From assembly GCA_014529385.2 (NCBI GenBank), contig CM043950.1, forward strand, positions 151,222,945-151,282,944: 60,000 bases of DNA. Direction: 5' to 3'. Under the pieces are notes generated by a model, which made no database searches, was not told the origin of the DNA, and was given only the letters and a program-made list of their open reading frames with translations. The translations under genes and the position numbers were made by a program. Source of the stretch: Adiantum capillus-veneris. Taxonomy: Eukaryota > Streptophyta > Polypodiopsida > Polypodiales > Pteridaceae. Below are positions 33,252 through 43,670 of this stretch, piece after piece (the first letter of the stretch is position 1; each line of letters opens with the position of its first letter).

Positions 33252-33485
33252 TCAAATGCCTTCAAGCTGCACGTGTAGCTCATTGCATCGCGAGACAAGA
33301 TGGCTATGGTGGAGCTTTAACAACCTGTCAATTTCTGTTTGAAATTCAATTATCCCTTGCTCTGATCTTCGATTCCCCCTCTTCACTGAAACTTTAGTTC
33401 CCTCATCCATCATGCCTTTGTAAACCTTGCCAAACCCTCTGACTAGCTCATGTAAAAGGGCATGCCTTAGCAAGCAGTTTGTCAA
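33252..33485 (-). pseudogene. CrRLK1L-type receptor kinase fragment
   Basis: The minus-strand frame contains GFGKVYKGMMDEGTKVSVKR, GNRRSEQGIIEFQTEIDRL and LKLHHSHLVS. This is the start of a Ser/Thr kinase domain with the glycine-rich loop, the VAIK-type lysine region (here VSVKR) and the RSxQGxxEFxTEI run typical of the FERONIA/CrRLK1L family. It ends after HLVS. No N-terminal ectodomain or catalytic loop is present, so it is a short gene shard. Confidence 0.75.
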
Positions 33486-33890
33486 AAACGGTGGTCTTGA
33501 TGCATACCAGTGCCAGTTTATTGGCGTGCACTAATTTTTGAATTCGATCATTTTGGTTGGACGGAATCTCTTGCCACCCTTGTGAGAAACTTTGGAAACC
33601 TTGCTTGTCATGCTTGCAGAGTCAAGGTTGCCAACTCTGTGCAGACCTTCAAAACACAAGCACAAGTTAATAAAAAGCTAAATTGGTAGCCCAAGCTTAA
33701 TGGGCATAGATGAGATCTCAGGATTTGTGGCTCATGTGAAAGGGCATGCATTTGCAAGCAGTTTGTCAAAAACGCTGGACGAAATCTCTTGCCACTCTTG
33801 TGAGAAACTGTGCTTTGCCACGCTTGCAGAGCCGTGGGGTGACCGGCTCTGTGCAGACCTAACGCAAGCACACGTAATAAAAAGCAGCGA
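33455..33890. repeat. Diverged direct duplication
   Basis: Two segments (about 33455-33665 and 33740-33890) share GCAAGCAGTTTGTCAAAAAC, then TCTCTTGCCAC, then TTGTGAGAAACT and CTCTGTGCAGACC in the same order. The left copy partly overlaps the kinase shard. Confidence 0.65.
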
Positions 33891-34050
33891 TATTCTTGTT
33901 ACTTGTTTTTGTGCAAGGCTCCTGGCCATGCGATTCCAGTTGTGTGCAATGGCTTCGATCATGCCAAGTGGCCACGTGTGGGCTCAAAGATCCCAAAAAA
34001 GACCTTTGGCTCACCAAGTAAATATAGTGTCGGCTGATGATGACGGGGTA
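33891..34050. other. Upstream region of the TPD1-like gene
   Basis: Unique sequence with no gene recognised. It probably contains the proximal promoter. Confidence 0.4.
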
Positions 34051-34054
34051 CTCC

Positions 34055-34063
34055 ATATTTAAG
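34055..34063 (+). promoter_or_regulatory. Candidate TATA box of the TPD1-like gene
   Basis: TATTTAAGG lies about 50 bases upstream of the ATG at 34113. A second candidate, TTATAAAAG (34084-34092), is too close unless the leader is almost absent. Confidence 0.4.
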
Positions 34064-34112
34064 GCAAAGCAAGGGTGAGAATTTTATAAAAGAGAAAGAA
34101 AGACAAGAGAAG

Positions 34113-34670
34113 ATGGCGAAGATGCCGAGCTTCTGCAGCGTTTGGCTTTTGATAGTGGTGGCGTTAATATGCAGGGCAACGGAGGGCGGCGTAGAGGCTG
34201 CCAGGGAAGGGCCTGCAGAGTTAATGAGCCCTAATTACAACCATTCTCTGCATCATCATAATCATCATCGTCATGCGAGGGAAGACCTTGTATTGGACGT
34301 TTCGTGCATCAAGGTATTCCAGATCGATCTGGAGGGTTTTGGGATGGGTTTTGCGGAACCTGAAGTGACTGCGGGGAGCGTTCGCGTCAAGTGCGGCGGC
34401 TGCAGTGTCAGCAACGTCCGGCTGGCGTGCTCGGGTCCCGAATGGACACAAGACCTCCTGATGGGCGACCGATCTAGCCTCCTCGTAGAGCGCAACGGCC
34501 AGTGTCTGGTTGCCTCCGGCCACACGCTCAGCCCCGACTCGAGCACCGGTTTCACCTACATGCACTCTCGTCTTCCTCTCTCCCCTCTCTCCGCCACCTT
34601 CCATTGCCCTAGCCAAGCCTCGGTATCCTCCCTCTCTTCGCCAGCGCCTTCTCCGCTAGCCACGAACTGA
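34113..34670 (+). CDS. Secreted TPD1-like cysteine-rich protein
   Basis: An uninterrupted 185-codon frame, more GC-rich than its surroundings. The start is the first ATG, in good context (A at -3, G at +4), and gives a signal peptide (FCSVWLLIVVALICRA). A His-rich segment (HHHNHHRH) follows, then a domain with six Cys: SCIK, CGGC, LAC, QCLV and FHC. The spacing CxxCx8C, then CLVxxG, then PLSxxxxxC fits TPD1-type proteins, small secreted ligands of the EMS1 receptor kinase. A short Ser/Pro-rich tail ends at TGA (34668-34670). I infer a real, single-exon gene; expression is unknown. An EMS1-like receptor pseudogene lies in the same window. Confidence 0.7.
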   Translation: MAKMPSFCSVWLLIVVALICRATEGGVEAAREGPAELMSPNYNHSLHHHNHHRHAREDLVLDVSCIKVFQIDLEGFGMGFAEPEVTAGSVRVKCGGCSVSNVRLACSGPEWTQDLLMGDRSSLLVERNGQCLVASGHTLSPDSSTGFTYMHSRLPLSPLSATFHCPSQASVSSLSSPAPSPLATN

Positions 34671-34712
34671 GCTTCATTTGTCAGTATGATCATCAGAAGT
34701 CCAAACAATTAA

Positions 34713-34749
<37 letters not shown>

Positions 34750-35105
34750 GGTCGTTTCTATATTACATTATTTTATTTTATACACGGCTATAAGATCTCA
34801 ACATAGCATTGCATCTTATTATGCAATGCTCTAGGCATAGCTAAATAATCCTTTTTCATTCTAAGCTTTAAGAGACCCCATGGAAGCGGGGATCCTTTAG
34901 AGTGTTGATCAGCATTCCTAGCTTCCTAGATGAAGGCAAGCATCCAAACTCTAAGTGACATCAAACATAAATGTAGAACGATGCAACAGCTACAAGGTTG
35001 AGTAGCATCGCAACAATAGTTCACTACCAATTCAAGATATTAATACGCACACAACAATATTCGCTATCAATCTTCGAGATCGATGACAAATACATCAACA
35101 TTAAA
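34671..35105. other. Spacer with a CT repeat
   Basis: (CT)n at about 34719-34745. The rest is AT-rich with no recognised gene. Confidence 0.5.
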
Positions 35106-35370
35106 GAAGTAGACGTGATAATTATAGATGAGATTTCAATGTTGACAAAGCAGACTTTTGACCTTATAGTTTGACAAATTGTGATAGCAATGGCACAATG
35201 CTAGACCCATTCAAAGATAAAAAGGTCATGTTATTTGGCAATTTAGCACAATTGTCTCTTGAATGTAGGCATCTAATTGATCAATGCTACCCTGTCACAT
35301 CACAAGCTCCACTTAGTGGTCATATTCTACCATGTAATCCGCTCAACGTTAGAGAGGCATCGTGTGAATG
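35106..35370 (+). pseudogene. PIF1-type helicase fragment
   Basis: The frame reads EVDVIIIDEISMLTKQTFDL, a Walker B region (IIIDEISM) of PIF1-type DNA helicases. After a stop and a shift comes FKDKKVMLFGNLAQLS, matching the following KKVLLFGDxxQLPPV block. Such helicases occur both as plant PIF1 genes and inside Helitron transposons. No Rep domain or Helitron end was seen nearby, so the source is open. Confidence 0.6.
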
Positions 35371-36100
35371 AGTCTCAAACCTCTCTTACAAAAGGTATTC
35401 GCAAGTCATATCCCCTCTATAAACTCACGGTTCCATAAGAGAATCTAGGGGCTTGAATGAACAAGGCAATGCCAAGGATGACGTCTTTCTGGCCATTCTC
35501 CTGTTGTGCGTAGAGGAGACGTAGAGTCACATGCCTTCAAGATGCATGCGTAGGTGATTGCATCTACTGAAAACAGACTAGAGCTTTCTCATGTGGCGAA
35601 TCCTACAATCATTGCATTTGAAGAGTCCAGACTCCTGACTTTGGCGCTGCTCTTGTTCCGCACATCTCACAATCACTGCATTCTAAGAGGCGACATTTTA
35701 GACCAGTAAGCTCCTTAAGCACTCTTTGTGCTTTTTGAAGCGCACCACATTTGGCATACATATCAAACAAGACAATGCCAAACACGACATCTTTTTTCAA
35801 TAACCTATGGTGTTGCTCTTGTTGTACACATTCCACAACTCGCCCCTCTCCTGCTGTGCGTATTTGGCGATCGATACGTTTCAATGCTTTGCATCCAGTG
35901 ATAACAACCTAGGGCTTATTGGCGCTGCTCTTGTACTTCTCCCAATCAATGCATTCGAAGAGGCAACAATAAGCTCCTCAAGCACTTTTTGTGTTTTCTC
36001 AAGTGCACCATATTGGCATATATATTAACCAAGATAATGACAAACACGATATCTTTTTTCAGGATATTCAGCAAACCATGAAGTTTAAAGATAATGACTT
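35371..36100 (-). pseudogene. PPR protein fragments
   Basis: The minus-strand frame 35884-35609 contains VVFGIVLFDMYAKCGALQKA and QRVLKEL, a nearly perfect plant PPR L/S motif pair. Weaker copies of the same motif are readable near 36010-36050. Local duplications and stops are common. Confidence 0.75.
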
Positions 36101-36300
36101 TGTGCGGCACGACGTCAAGTTTGCGAAGGTCATCAAGAATTTCTTTGTGTAGCGATTAATGCTTCTTTTCTGGATTTTTTTTGTGGAGCGGCTTGTATCC
36201 ATCTGTACCTCACATCCTTGCTGCCACTACCTCCTTTAACATCCCTTTGCTCTATCGCCCTGCTAGCTAGCTAATATCAGCACAATATCTTTTTTCAACT
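36101..36300. other. Short unassigned stretch between PPR shards
   Basis: Includes ATCGCCCTGCTAGCTAGCTA (about 36254), also seen in slightly changed form near 3749-3767, hinting at a dispersed duplicated segment. Confidence 0.35.
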
Positions 36301-37110
36301 AACAATGTAATACTGAATTTTTGTGCCCATATCATCATTTTGCATGACATGTCTTCAAGATGCACATGTAGGTGATTACATCTACTTAAAACAAACTAGT
36401 TCTTCCTCTTGTGGGGCAAATCCTGCTATCAATGCATTCTAGGTGTCCACACTCCAAATAGGAAGCTGAAAATAGCCTACATCTTTCTGGTCCTACTCTT
36501 GTTGTGCGCATCCCATGACTAATGCATTCCAATGCTTCCATCCATTGAAAATAGCCTAGAGCTTTCTAGCCCTGCTCTTGTTGTATACATTTCAGAATCA
36601 GTGCATTCCAAGGGGTGGCATTTGGGACAGGAATCTCGTCAATCACTTTTTGTGCTTTCTCAAGCGTACCACAATTGGCATGCATATTGAACACGGGAGT
36701 TACAAGCATGACATATTTTGTGCACATTGCATTCCAAGGGAGGACATTTTCGACCAGGAAGCTCCTCAAGAACTTTCTGTGCTTTTTGAAGCACACCACA
36801 TTTGGCTCTGCTCTTGTTGCATTCCAACTAGAGAGGACATTTCCGACTAGGAAGCTCATCAAGCACTTTTCGTCAGAATTGGCCCCGTTATCGTTGTGTG
36901 TATCTTGCGATAGTTCAATTCTTTGCATCCGTTGAAAATGGCTTAGAACTTATTGGCCTTGATCTTGTACATCTCCCAATCAATGCATTCTAAGAGGCAA
37001 CAACAATCTCCTCAAGCACTTTCTGTGCTTTCTCAAGTGCATCATATTTGGCATACATATCGACCAAGATAATGAAAAGCACAATATCTTTCTTCAGGAT
37101 ATTCAAAAAC
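36301..37110 (-). pseudogene. PPR protein fragments, repeated
   Basis: The minus-strand frame 36928-36566 includes FNMHANCGTLEKAQKVIDEI and PNATPWNALILKCIQQEQG, clearly PPR. Similar but frame-broken units are readable near 36420-36500 and 36960-37090. They look like a decayed tandem PPR gene. Confidence 0.75.
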
Positions 37111-37300
37111 CACAAAGATTTGAGAAAAAAAGGACTTTGTGTAGCATGACGTCAAGTTTGTGAACGGCATCAAGAACTTCTTTAAATTGGTTGCTTTTGA
37201 CTGCTCTTTCTATCCATGCTGTGTAGCAATTATTACTTCTTCCCTATATTTTTTTATGGAATTAAAGATCCTTATTGTGACTACCTACTCCAACAACCCT

Positions 37301-37510
37301 CACTATAAGAGGCGAATTCCACAACCGCTAGCATTGCCACGGAAAAACAAAGGAAAATAGAAAAAAAAATTCGTATGCGGCAATACTAGCGGCAAAAAAC
37401 GCGATAATGATTTAAAAGCAATATACAGGTAATAGTCGTGGGAATATATCTGTGACTATTACTGCATGATTTGCTACTGCTATTACCGCGTATATTATCG
37501 CTATATGCCC
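37301..37510. repeat. CACTA-like end of a second repeat family
   Basis: Starts CACTATAAGAGGCG and is followed by GCGGCAATACTAGCGGCAA, CGCGATAAT, GGTAATAGTCG and ATTACCGCG cores in both orientations. This is the layout of a CACTA terminus with subterminal repeats. The matching right end was not found, and the core repeats also occur at 3527-3738. Confidence 0.45.
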
Positions 37511-37514
37511 ATTC

Positions 37515-37565
37515 AAAAATAAAGGTGCTTATTTTGGGTGGCCCAAATGAGCACCTTTATTTTTT
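37515..37565. repeat. Near-perfect inverted repeat (hairpin)
   Basis: The arms AAAAATAAAGGTGCTTATTT (37515-37534) and its near-complement ending at 37565 surround a GGG-TGG-CCC centre. The stem is about 23 bp with two mismatches and a 3-base loop. It could be a cruciform site or a tiny foldback element; no terminator role is implied. Confidence 0.7.
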
Positions 37566-37566
37566 A

Positions 37567-38302
37567 CCTACATAAAACAATGAAACATCAATTGTTTTTT
37601 GAAAGAGTATACAAAGAAAAAATTGAAAGTGAATTTAGTTTACCTTGACAATTTAATGTGCAAGAGATCAACTACTTAAAAAAGTTACAAATAAAAGAAA
37701 AGTAGTTGTATATACATTGTGCCACATTGGGAGTTTATGAAAGTTTGGATAGATATTTTTCAACCTAATCCTCCTCCATAGGCATGTACATTTGATCACC
37801 TTGACTCTACATAAACCCAAACTAGATTGAAAAATTATGAATAGCTCAAAATAATTTATGCAAAATAATTTATTTAAACTTATCGCTTGTAGTGATCCAA
37901 CCATTGCGTCGAATCGCTCGCGATAGATGTGGTTGCTCTCAAACAACCATTGCCAAGTTTCAAATTCTATATGCCGCTCGTGAAACTTGACCATCTCTTT
38001 GGTTGGTCGACTAAGAGTGATATTTTCCTAAGTTAGTAATAACAATAACAAATTATCAACTATAATCTTTACAATCACCGAGTTACATTGTAATTTAATC
38101 AATGTTACATATTTGTCCTTCCATGTTGCTTTGCATGCGTGGAAGTTTGTCTGGCCTGAGCTTTGCGTTGTCCGTAGGATGAGCCCGTTTGCAGCCTAAT
38201 TGCTCTTTTCTTACATTGCCCACTCCCACTCTGCATCTACCGTGTTGCCACTGCAATAGCTCGTGTGTGGATCTCTAACTTCGTTGGCCATGGCGCGTCG
38301 TA
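37567..38302. other. Unassigned AT-rich segment left of the copia element
   Basis: A minus-strand frame (37994-37668) begins FHERHIEFETWQWLFES, without a recognised family. The segment ends with the target duplication CACTG (38303-38307) and resumes after the copia element at 52067. Confidence 0.4.
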
Positions 38303-38307
38303 CACTG

Positions 38308-38665
38308 TGAAGGAGTACGAGCAGAAGTGCGACGCGAGAGAGAGTGCGAGAAGAAGAGCAGGACGATATGGTGAACTCACTCTACTGTAATGTGTAGAGC
38401 ATAGTGAGTTCTTATTAGGTTTTTACAAGAGAATATGTGTACATACCTGGCGGCCCGCCCACTTACCTGGGCGACCACATTGGGCAGCGGAAGTGCGACG
38501 CGAGAGAGAGTGCGAGAAGAAGAGCAGGACGATATGGTGAACTCGCTCTACTGTAATGTGTAGAGCATAGTGAGTTCTTATTAGGTTTTTACAAAAGAAT
38601 ATGTGTACATACCTGGCAGCCCGCCCACTTACCTGGGCAACCACATTGGGCTTTATACCCCAACA
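38308..38665 (-). repeat. Copia 1 3' LTR with internal tandem duplication
   Basis: 358 bases against 192 in the other LTR. It consists of LTR positions 1-178 (38308-38485, in plus-strand order) followed by positions 13-192 (38486-38665), a direct duplication of about 166 bases. Each copy has the GTTAGGT/AATGTGTAGAGCATAG-type core. Confidence 0.88.
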
Positions 38666-38680
38666 ACCTCCCACTTAAAG
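38666..38680 (-). other. Copia 1 polypurine tract
   Basis: The minus strand reads AAGTGGGAGGT immediately before the LTR TGTTGGGG, the usual copia plus-strand primer. Confidence 0.8.
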
Positions 38681-38754
38681 TCCAATGTGGTACTTTAAGT
38701 GTGAGAGAAGCTACTATACAAGCTAATATACAAGAGATGTAGAGAAGTGATGTA

Positions 38755-41550
38755 CTACCCTACACCTAACTGCTTGCGAAAATGCGCAAAGCTCTCTGAG
38801 GGAAGTCCTTTTGTAAGTAGATCAGCAGGATTTTCTGTGGTGTGAACTTTGACAAGCTGAAGTTGCTTATCCTCGAGCATTTCCCTGAGGAAATGATACT
38901 TCACATCCACATGCTTTGTCTTTGAGTGATAAACTGGATTGCGAGCCAGTTGTATAGCACTTTGACTATCACAATATAACACAGGCATCTCTTCTTTGAT
39001 TCCCAAATCTGTTACTAGTCGATTAAGCCAAATTGATTCTTTGCATGCCTCTGATGCTGCAACATATTCAGCCTTTGTAGTAGACTGAGTAACACAATCT
39101 TGTAATGTAGAACGCCATGATACTGCTCCACAAGCCAATGTAAAGACATACCCTGATGTAGACCTTTGGTTGTCTAAGTCACCTGCATAATCTGAGTCTG
39201 TAAAACCCTTTACACTTAGCTCCTGACTCCCATAGCATATACGCATACTCTTTGTAGCTTTCAGGTATCTCAATATTCCTTTCACTGCCTCCCAATGTTT
39301 CTTGCCTGGGTTTGACATGTATCGACTTACTACTCCCACTGCAAATGCAATTTTTGGGCGAGTAGAAATCATTGCATACATCAAACTACCCACTGCAGAC
39401 GCATATGGAATCTTATCCATTTCAGCATGTTCTTCCTCTGACATAGGACAATCTTGTTTGCTAAGTTTCACATATGGTGGCAATGGAACACTCAGTGCCT
39501 TTCCCTTCTCCATATTGAAACGTTGCAAAACCTTGTCAATATACTCTGTTTGAGATAACCAAATCAACTTCTTTGATCTGTCTCTCTCAATGCGCATATC
39601 AAGTATATGACTTGCCTCACCCATGTCTTTCATGTCAAACAATTTTTCCATCTTTGACTTCAAAGCTGAAATTTCTTCCAAGTGCTTGCCAGCAATCAAC
39701 ATGTCATCCACATACAAAATAAGGATCAACCAACTCCCATCCTTAGCCTTCTTTGTATATAGACAGTGATTGAACTCACTACGTTTGTAGCCTTGAGAAA
39801 GCATAAACTTGTGGAATTTATGGTACCATGCCCTCGGTGATTGTTTTAAGCCATAAAGACTCTTTAAAAACTGGCATACCCAATCTTCCTTTCCTTTCTC
39901 AACAAACCCTTCTGGATGCTGCATGTAAATTTCCACATCTAAATCACCATGCAAGAACGCTGTCTTGACATCCATTTGGTGCAACACCAAATCTAATATG
40001 GCAACCAATGCAAGAAAGCATCTCAATGTAGTCATCTTGACCACCGGAGAGAAGAATTCCTCAAAGTCAATTCCTTGTTCTTGCTTAAAGCCCTTGGCAA
40101 CAAGCCTTGCTTTGTACTTTGGCTGACTATCATGAGCGGTGATCTTATATCTGTAAACCCATTTACAGGGTAGAGCCTTTTTGCCCTGTGGTAATTTAAC
40201 TAGCTTCCATGTCTAGTTTTTATGCAGAGCTGTCATCTCTGACTGCATGGCCAATTGCCAATTCCCGGAGTCCTTCATTTGCACTGCTTTCTTGTAACAT
40301 GAAGGCTCGCTGCAACCAGTCAACATGACATAATTCATAGATGGAACAAACCTATCAGGAGGTCGCGTGACACGTCCAGATCTACGGACAATAGGTGGCT
40401 CAGGCTCAGCCACAACCTGTGGTTCCACTCTATCCTGTCCTTGCTCCTCTTGAGCCCTGACATTTTGTCCTGCACGTGCATGTCCATCTTCTTGGAAGAT
40501 AACTCTTCTAATCTCCTCAACCCTCTCTGGTTTAGAATGATATTTGGATTCATTAAGGTGAACATCATTGCTGCGGACAACCTTTCTGGATTCGGGATCC
40601 CAAAGTCTATACCCCATCTCACTAGAATTACCATAGCCTAGAAAGATGCACTTTCTACTCTTTGGCTCAAGTTTGTTCCTAAATTCCTTTGGAACGTGAG
40701 TATATGCCTCACAGCCAAAGACTCTGAGATGCTTGTATGAGGGCATTTTGCCTGACCATACCATCTCTGGCACTGAATACTTCTGCAAAACCTTGCTAGG
40801 AGATCTATTTACTAGAGGAACAGCTGTTGATACAGCTTCAGCCCAAAACCCATTTGGCAGCTGCGCATTAGACAACATACTTCTGACCTTCTCTTGTATG
40901 GTCCTACTCATCCTCTCAGCAACACCATTTTGAGGAGGATTGTAAGGAGCAGTAAGTTCACGTTTTATACCTTTTGACTCACAGTTAAAAGTCCTGAAAG
41001 GCCTTTGAAACATACTCTCAACTATTGTCAGTGCGTAAGCATTTAAGCTTCTTGCCACTCTGATTCTCCACAAGTGTCACAAACGTTTTGAAAACACTAA
41101 ACGCTTCATCCTTGTGCTTGAGAAAGTAAACCCATACTTTCCTCGAGTAATCATCTATAAATGTCATAAAGTAAGAAGCTCCCCCTAGAGATAGGTTAGG
41201 CATAGGTCCACACAAATCACTATGAACAAGTGCCAACTGTGTATCTCTTCTACTGCTTCTATGCTTATGTGGCTGCTGTGTTTGCTTACCATACAGACAA
41301 TGTTCACAGAATTCAAAATCATTAAATGAAAAGCTAGGCAAATAACCAGAACAAGACAAGATTTCCATTCCCTTCTTGGACATATGTCCTAACCGGCAAT
41401 GCCACAAGGAAACGTTCGGCTGCTCGGTTACATTGATTACATTTTTAGAGACATTTGATACATAAATCATGTAAATTCCTCCAAACTTTACTCCATGTGC
41501 TACTGTCATAGAACCGTTGGATATCTTCCACATGCTCTGTCCAAAAGTGG
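38755..41550 (-). pseudogene. Copia 1 pol, integrase to RNase H part
   Basis: From 41533 the frame gives the GAG-pre-integrase finger (WHCRLGHMSKKG ... CEHCLYGK), HSDLCGPM and CLRTDNS of the integrase core. A frameshift near 41030-41070 leads to KRELTAPYNPPQNGVAERM, carrying the catalytic Glu. A TAG at 40213-40215 stands where NQTWK is expected (CAG to TAG). RT and RNase H (40044-38755, 429 codons) are open: MDVKTAFLHGDL, SLYGLKQSPRAWY, LILYVDDML, GFTDSDYAGD, YCDSQSAIQLA and KHVDVKYHFLRE. The right end of this part is cut by CACTA C inside the protease/integrase spacer. Confidence 0.92.
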
Positions 41551-41700
41551 CACTACAAGAGGCTATTCATATTAGCGATGCTCACACAGCGACGCTCAAA
41601 AAAAAAATTCCCGGCGTTGCTATGAGCGTCGCAAATTTACAAAGAAAGTTGCGACACTTATAGCGACGATCATAGCGACGCCGGCTGGGCTAAAAAAATA
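41551..41700. repeat. CACTA C left end and subterminal repeats
   Basis: CACTACAAGAGG followed by AGCGACG/CGTCGCT-type cores. This corresponds to the right ends of A and B. Confidence 0.82.
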
Positions 41701-41769
41701 ACCGAGCGCGCCCAAAAACTCAGATCTCAGATCTGAGTTTTTCGGCGCCCTCAAGCAAGGAGCAGGTAA

Positions 41770-41773
41770 CGCT

Positions 41774-41815
<42 letters not shown>

Positions 41816-41966
41816 CTTCTCCACACACACACACACACACACACGAGGAGAGGAAGGAGAGCCAGGTATGCTCCTTCCCTCTCCTCATTCTCATGTTCCC
41901 TTCCCCTCTTTCTCTCTCCCTCTCTCTCTCTCTCTCACACACACATACACACACACACATAGTGTT

Positions 41967-42008
<42 letters not shown>

Positions 42009-42250
42009 TACAAACAAAAACAAAAACGCACACACACATACATAAACAAAGAATGCACACACACATTGAGAGAGGAAAAGAGAGAGAGAGCATGCATAAA
42101 CAAAAAACGCACGCATTGAAAGAGGAAAAGAGAGAGAGAACATGCATAAACAAAAAATTAACGCACACATTGAGAGAGGAAAAGAGAGAGAAAACATGCA
42201 TACGATCCAAAAAAACGCACACATTGAGAGAGAAAGAGAGAGAAACTAAT
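41770..42250. repeat. CACTA C minisatellite plus microsatellites
   Basis: Reverse-complement version of the arrays in A and B: (CT)n, (CA)n, (GA)n and about four roughly 50-base units with CATGCATAAACAAAAA. Confidence 0.9.
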
Positions 42251-43092
42251 TTAACGTCGTAGGAAACTAATTAAAATTAAAAGACCTAAAAATCTAGCCG
42301 ACGAGGAGTTGATGTCAAGACCTATTATTCAAGAGGGAAATGGCATAATCAATCTATCATACTTGGCATGGGTGATAGAAAGGTTATACCATTTATCTCT
42401 TTTTATTGGCACACACATCCACACACGCGCACACACACAAGAAGAAGAGAGTTATAACGTCGTAGGAAGCTATCTTAAAAGACGTTAAAGATTAGGTTAT
42501 ATGTAGACTTACATTAAATTAGATTTAGGTTTATTTTTAACTATATTTACCTTTATTTATGCTAGATTTAGATTTACGTTATATTAGATTAGATTTAGGT
42601 CTCCATAGACTGCGATGCCTGCATGAAGCGGGTGAAGAAAGCCCTCAATGGAATATAGGGTATTGCTGCCTTCACTCATGGTGGGCTCCGTCGATCCAAA
42701 AGTACAGGTGAAATGTCTTCAGAAGATAGGGAAGAAGGTGGATCTTCAGGGCGGCAAGAGTCACTACATCCCCGACACAATGACCATCTAGACAACCTCT
42801 AGTCATTCAACAGCAACTTCAAAGTTAGTAACAAGAGCAAGAACGGTCTAAAGGGCCAATTGCTGTCGTCAGATGTAGATGGAGATGAGGCAGCGTCACC
42901 GCCGGAAATTAACTCTCACATCTTTAGTGATGAGAATGCCAACTCTTGCCGAGTTATGTGAAAAATTATGTGTTAAATCAGTTTTAAGATTCTTATAATC
43001 CCTGTTAGTTTAGTTCTTTGTTTTTAATATAACATAATTTACGTTAGATTTAGATTTATGTTATATTAGATTAGACTTAGGTTTATTTAGGT

Positions 43093-43134
<42 letters not shown>

Positions 43135-43566
43135 GAAGAAGAGAGTTTTAACGTCGTAGGAAACTATCCCAAAAGACGTTAAAGATTAGGTTAGATGTAG
43201 ACTTACGTTAAATTAGATTTAGGTTTATTTTTAGTTAGATTTACGTTTATTTAGATTTACGCTTATTTACGTTAGATCGAGTCCACGCAAGAATTACTTA
43301 CGGTTTAGGGTTTAGAGTTAGACGAACAGTGAAAAGATCTACTATGAAAAGATGTTAAGATGCTGTGAAGTGCTACAGCTAGAGAAGAGGCAAAGGGGTT
43401 TTGTCCACTACATGCAGTATCATGTAGACGTGGGTGTGTAGATTTCTTGTACCCACAAATATAGGTATTGACCAATAAAGATGAGATTATAACCCAGTGG
43501 TTCTGATCTCCGTGCACCTCTAGACCGAGGTGTGCGGGGATTGGACATGACTAGAGAATGTGAGGT

Positions 43567-43605
<39 letters not shown>

Positions 43606-43670
43606 ACAAAGAATGCCAATAGAATATTAAATTTGTTGTCCAGGTTATAAGTTTTTTATATATCCTCATT
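42251..43670. other. CACTA C 5' arm of the transposase gene
   Basis: AT-rich TTTAGGTTTA-like repeats, a (CA)n run (43098-43130), a (GA)n run (43567-43602) and a duplicated ACGTCGTAGGAAACTA segment (about 42454 and 43149). No genes. Part of it is probably leader and promoter. Confidence 0.5.
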
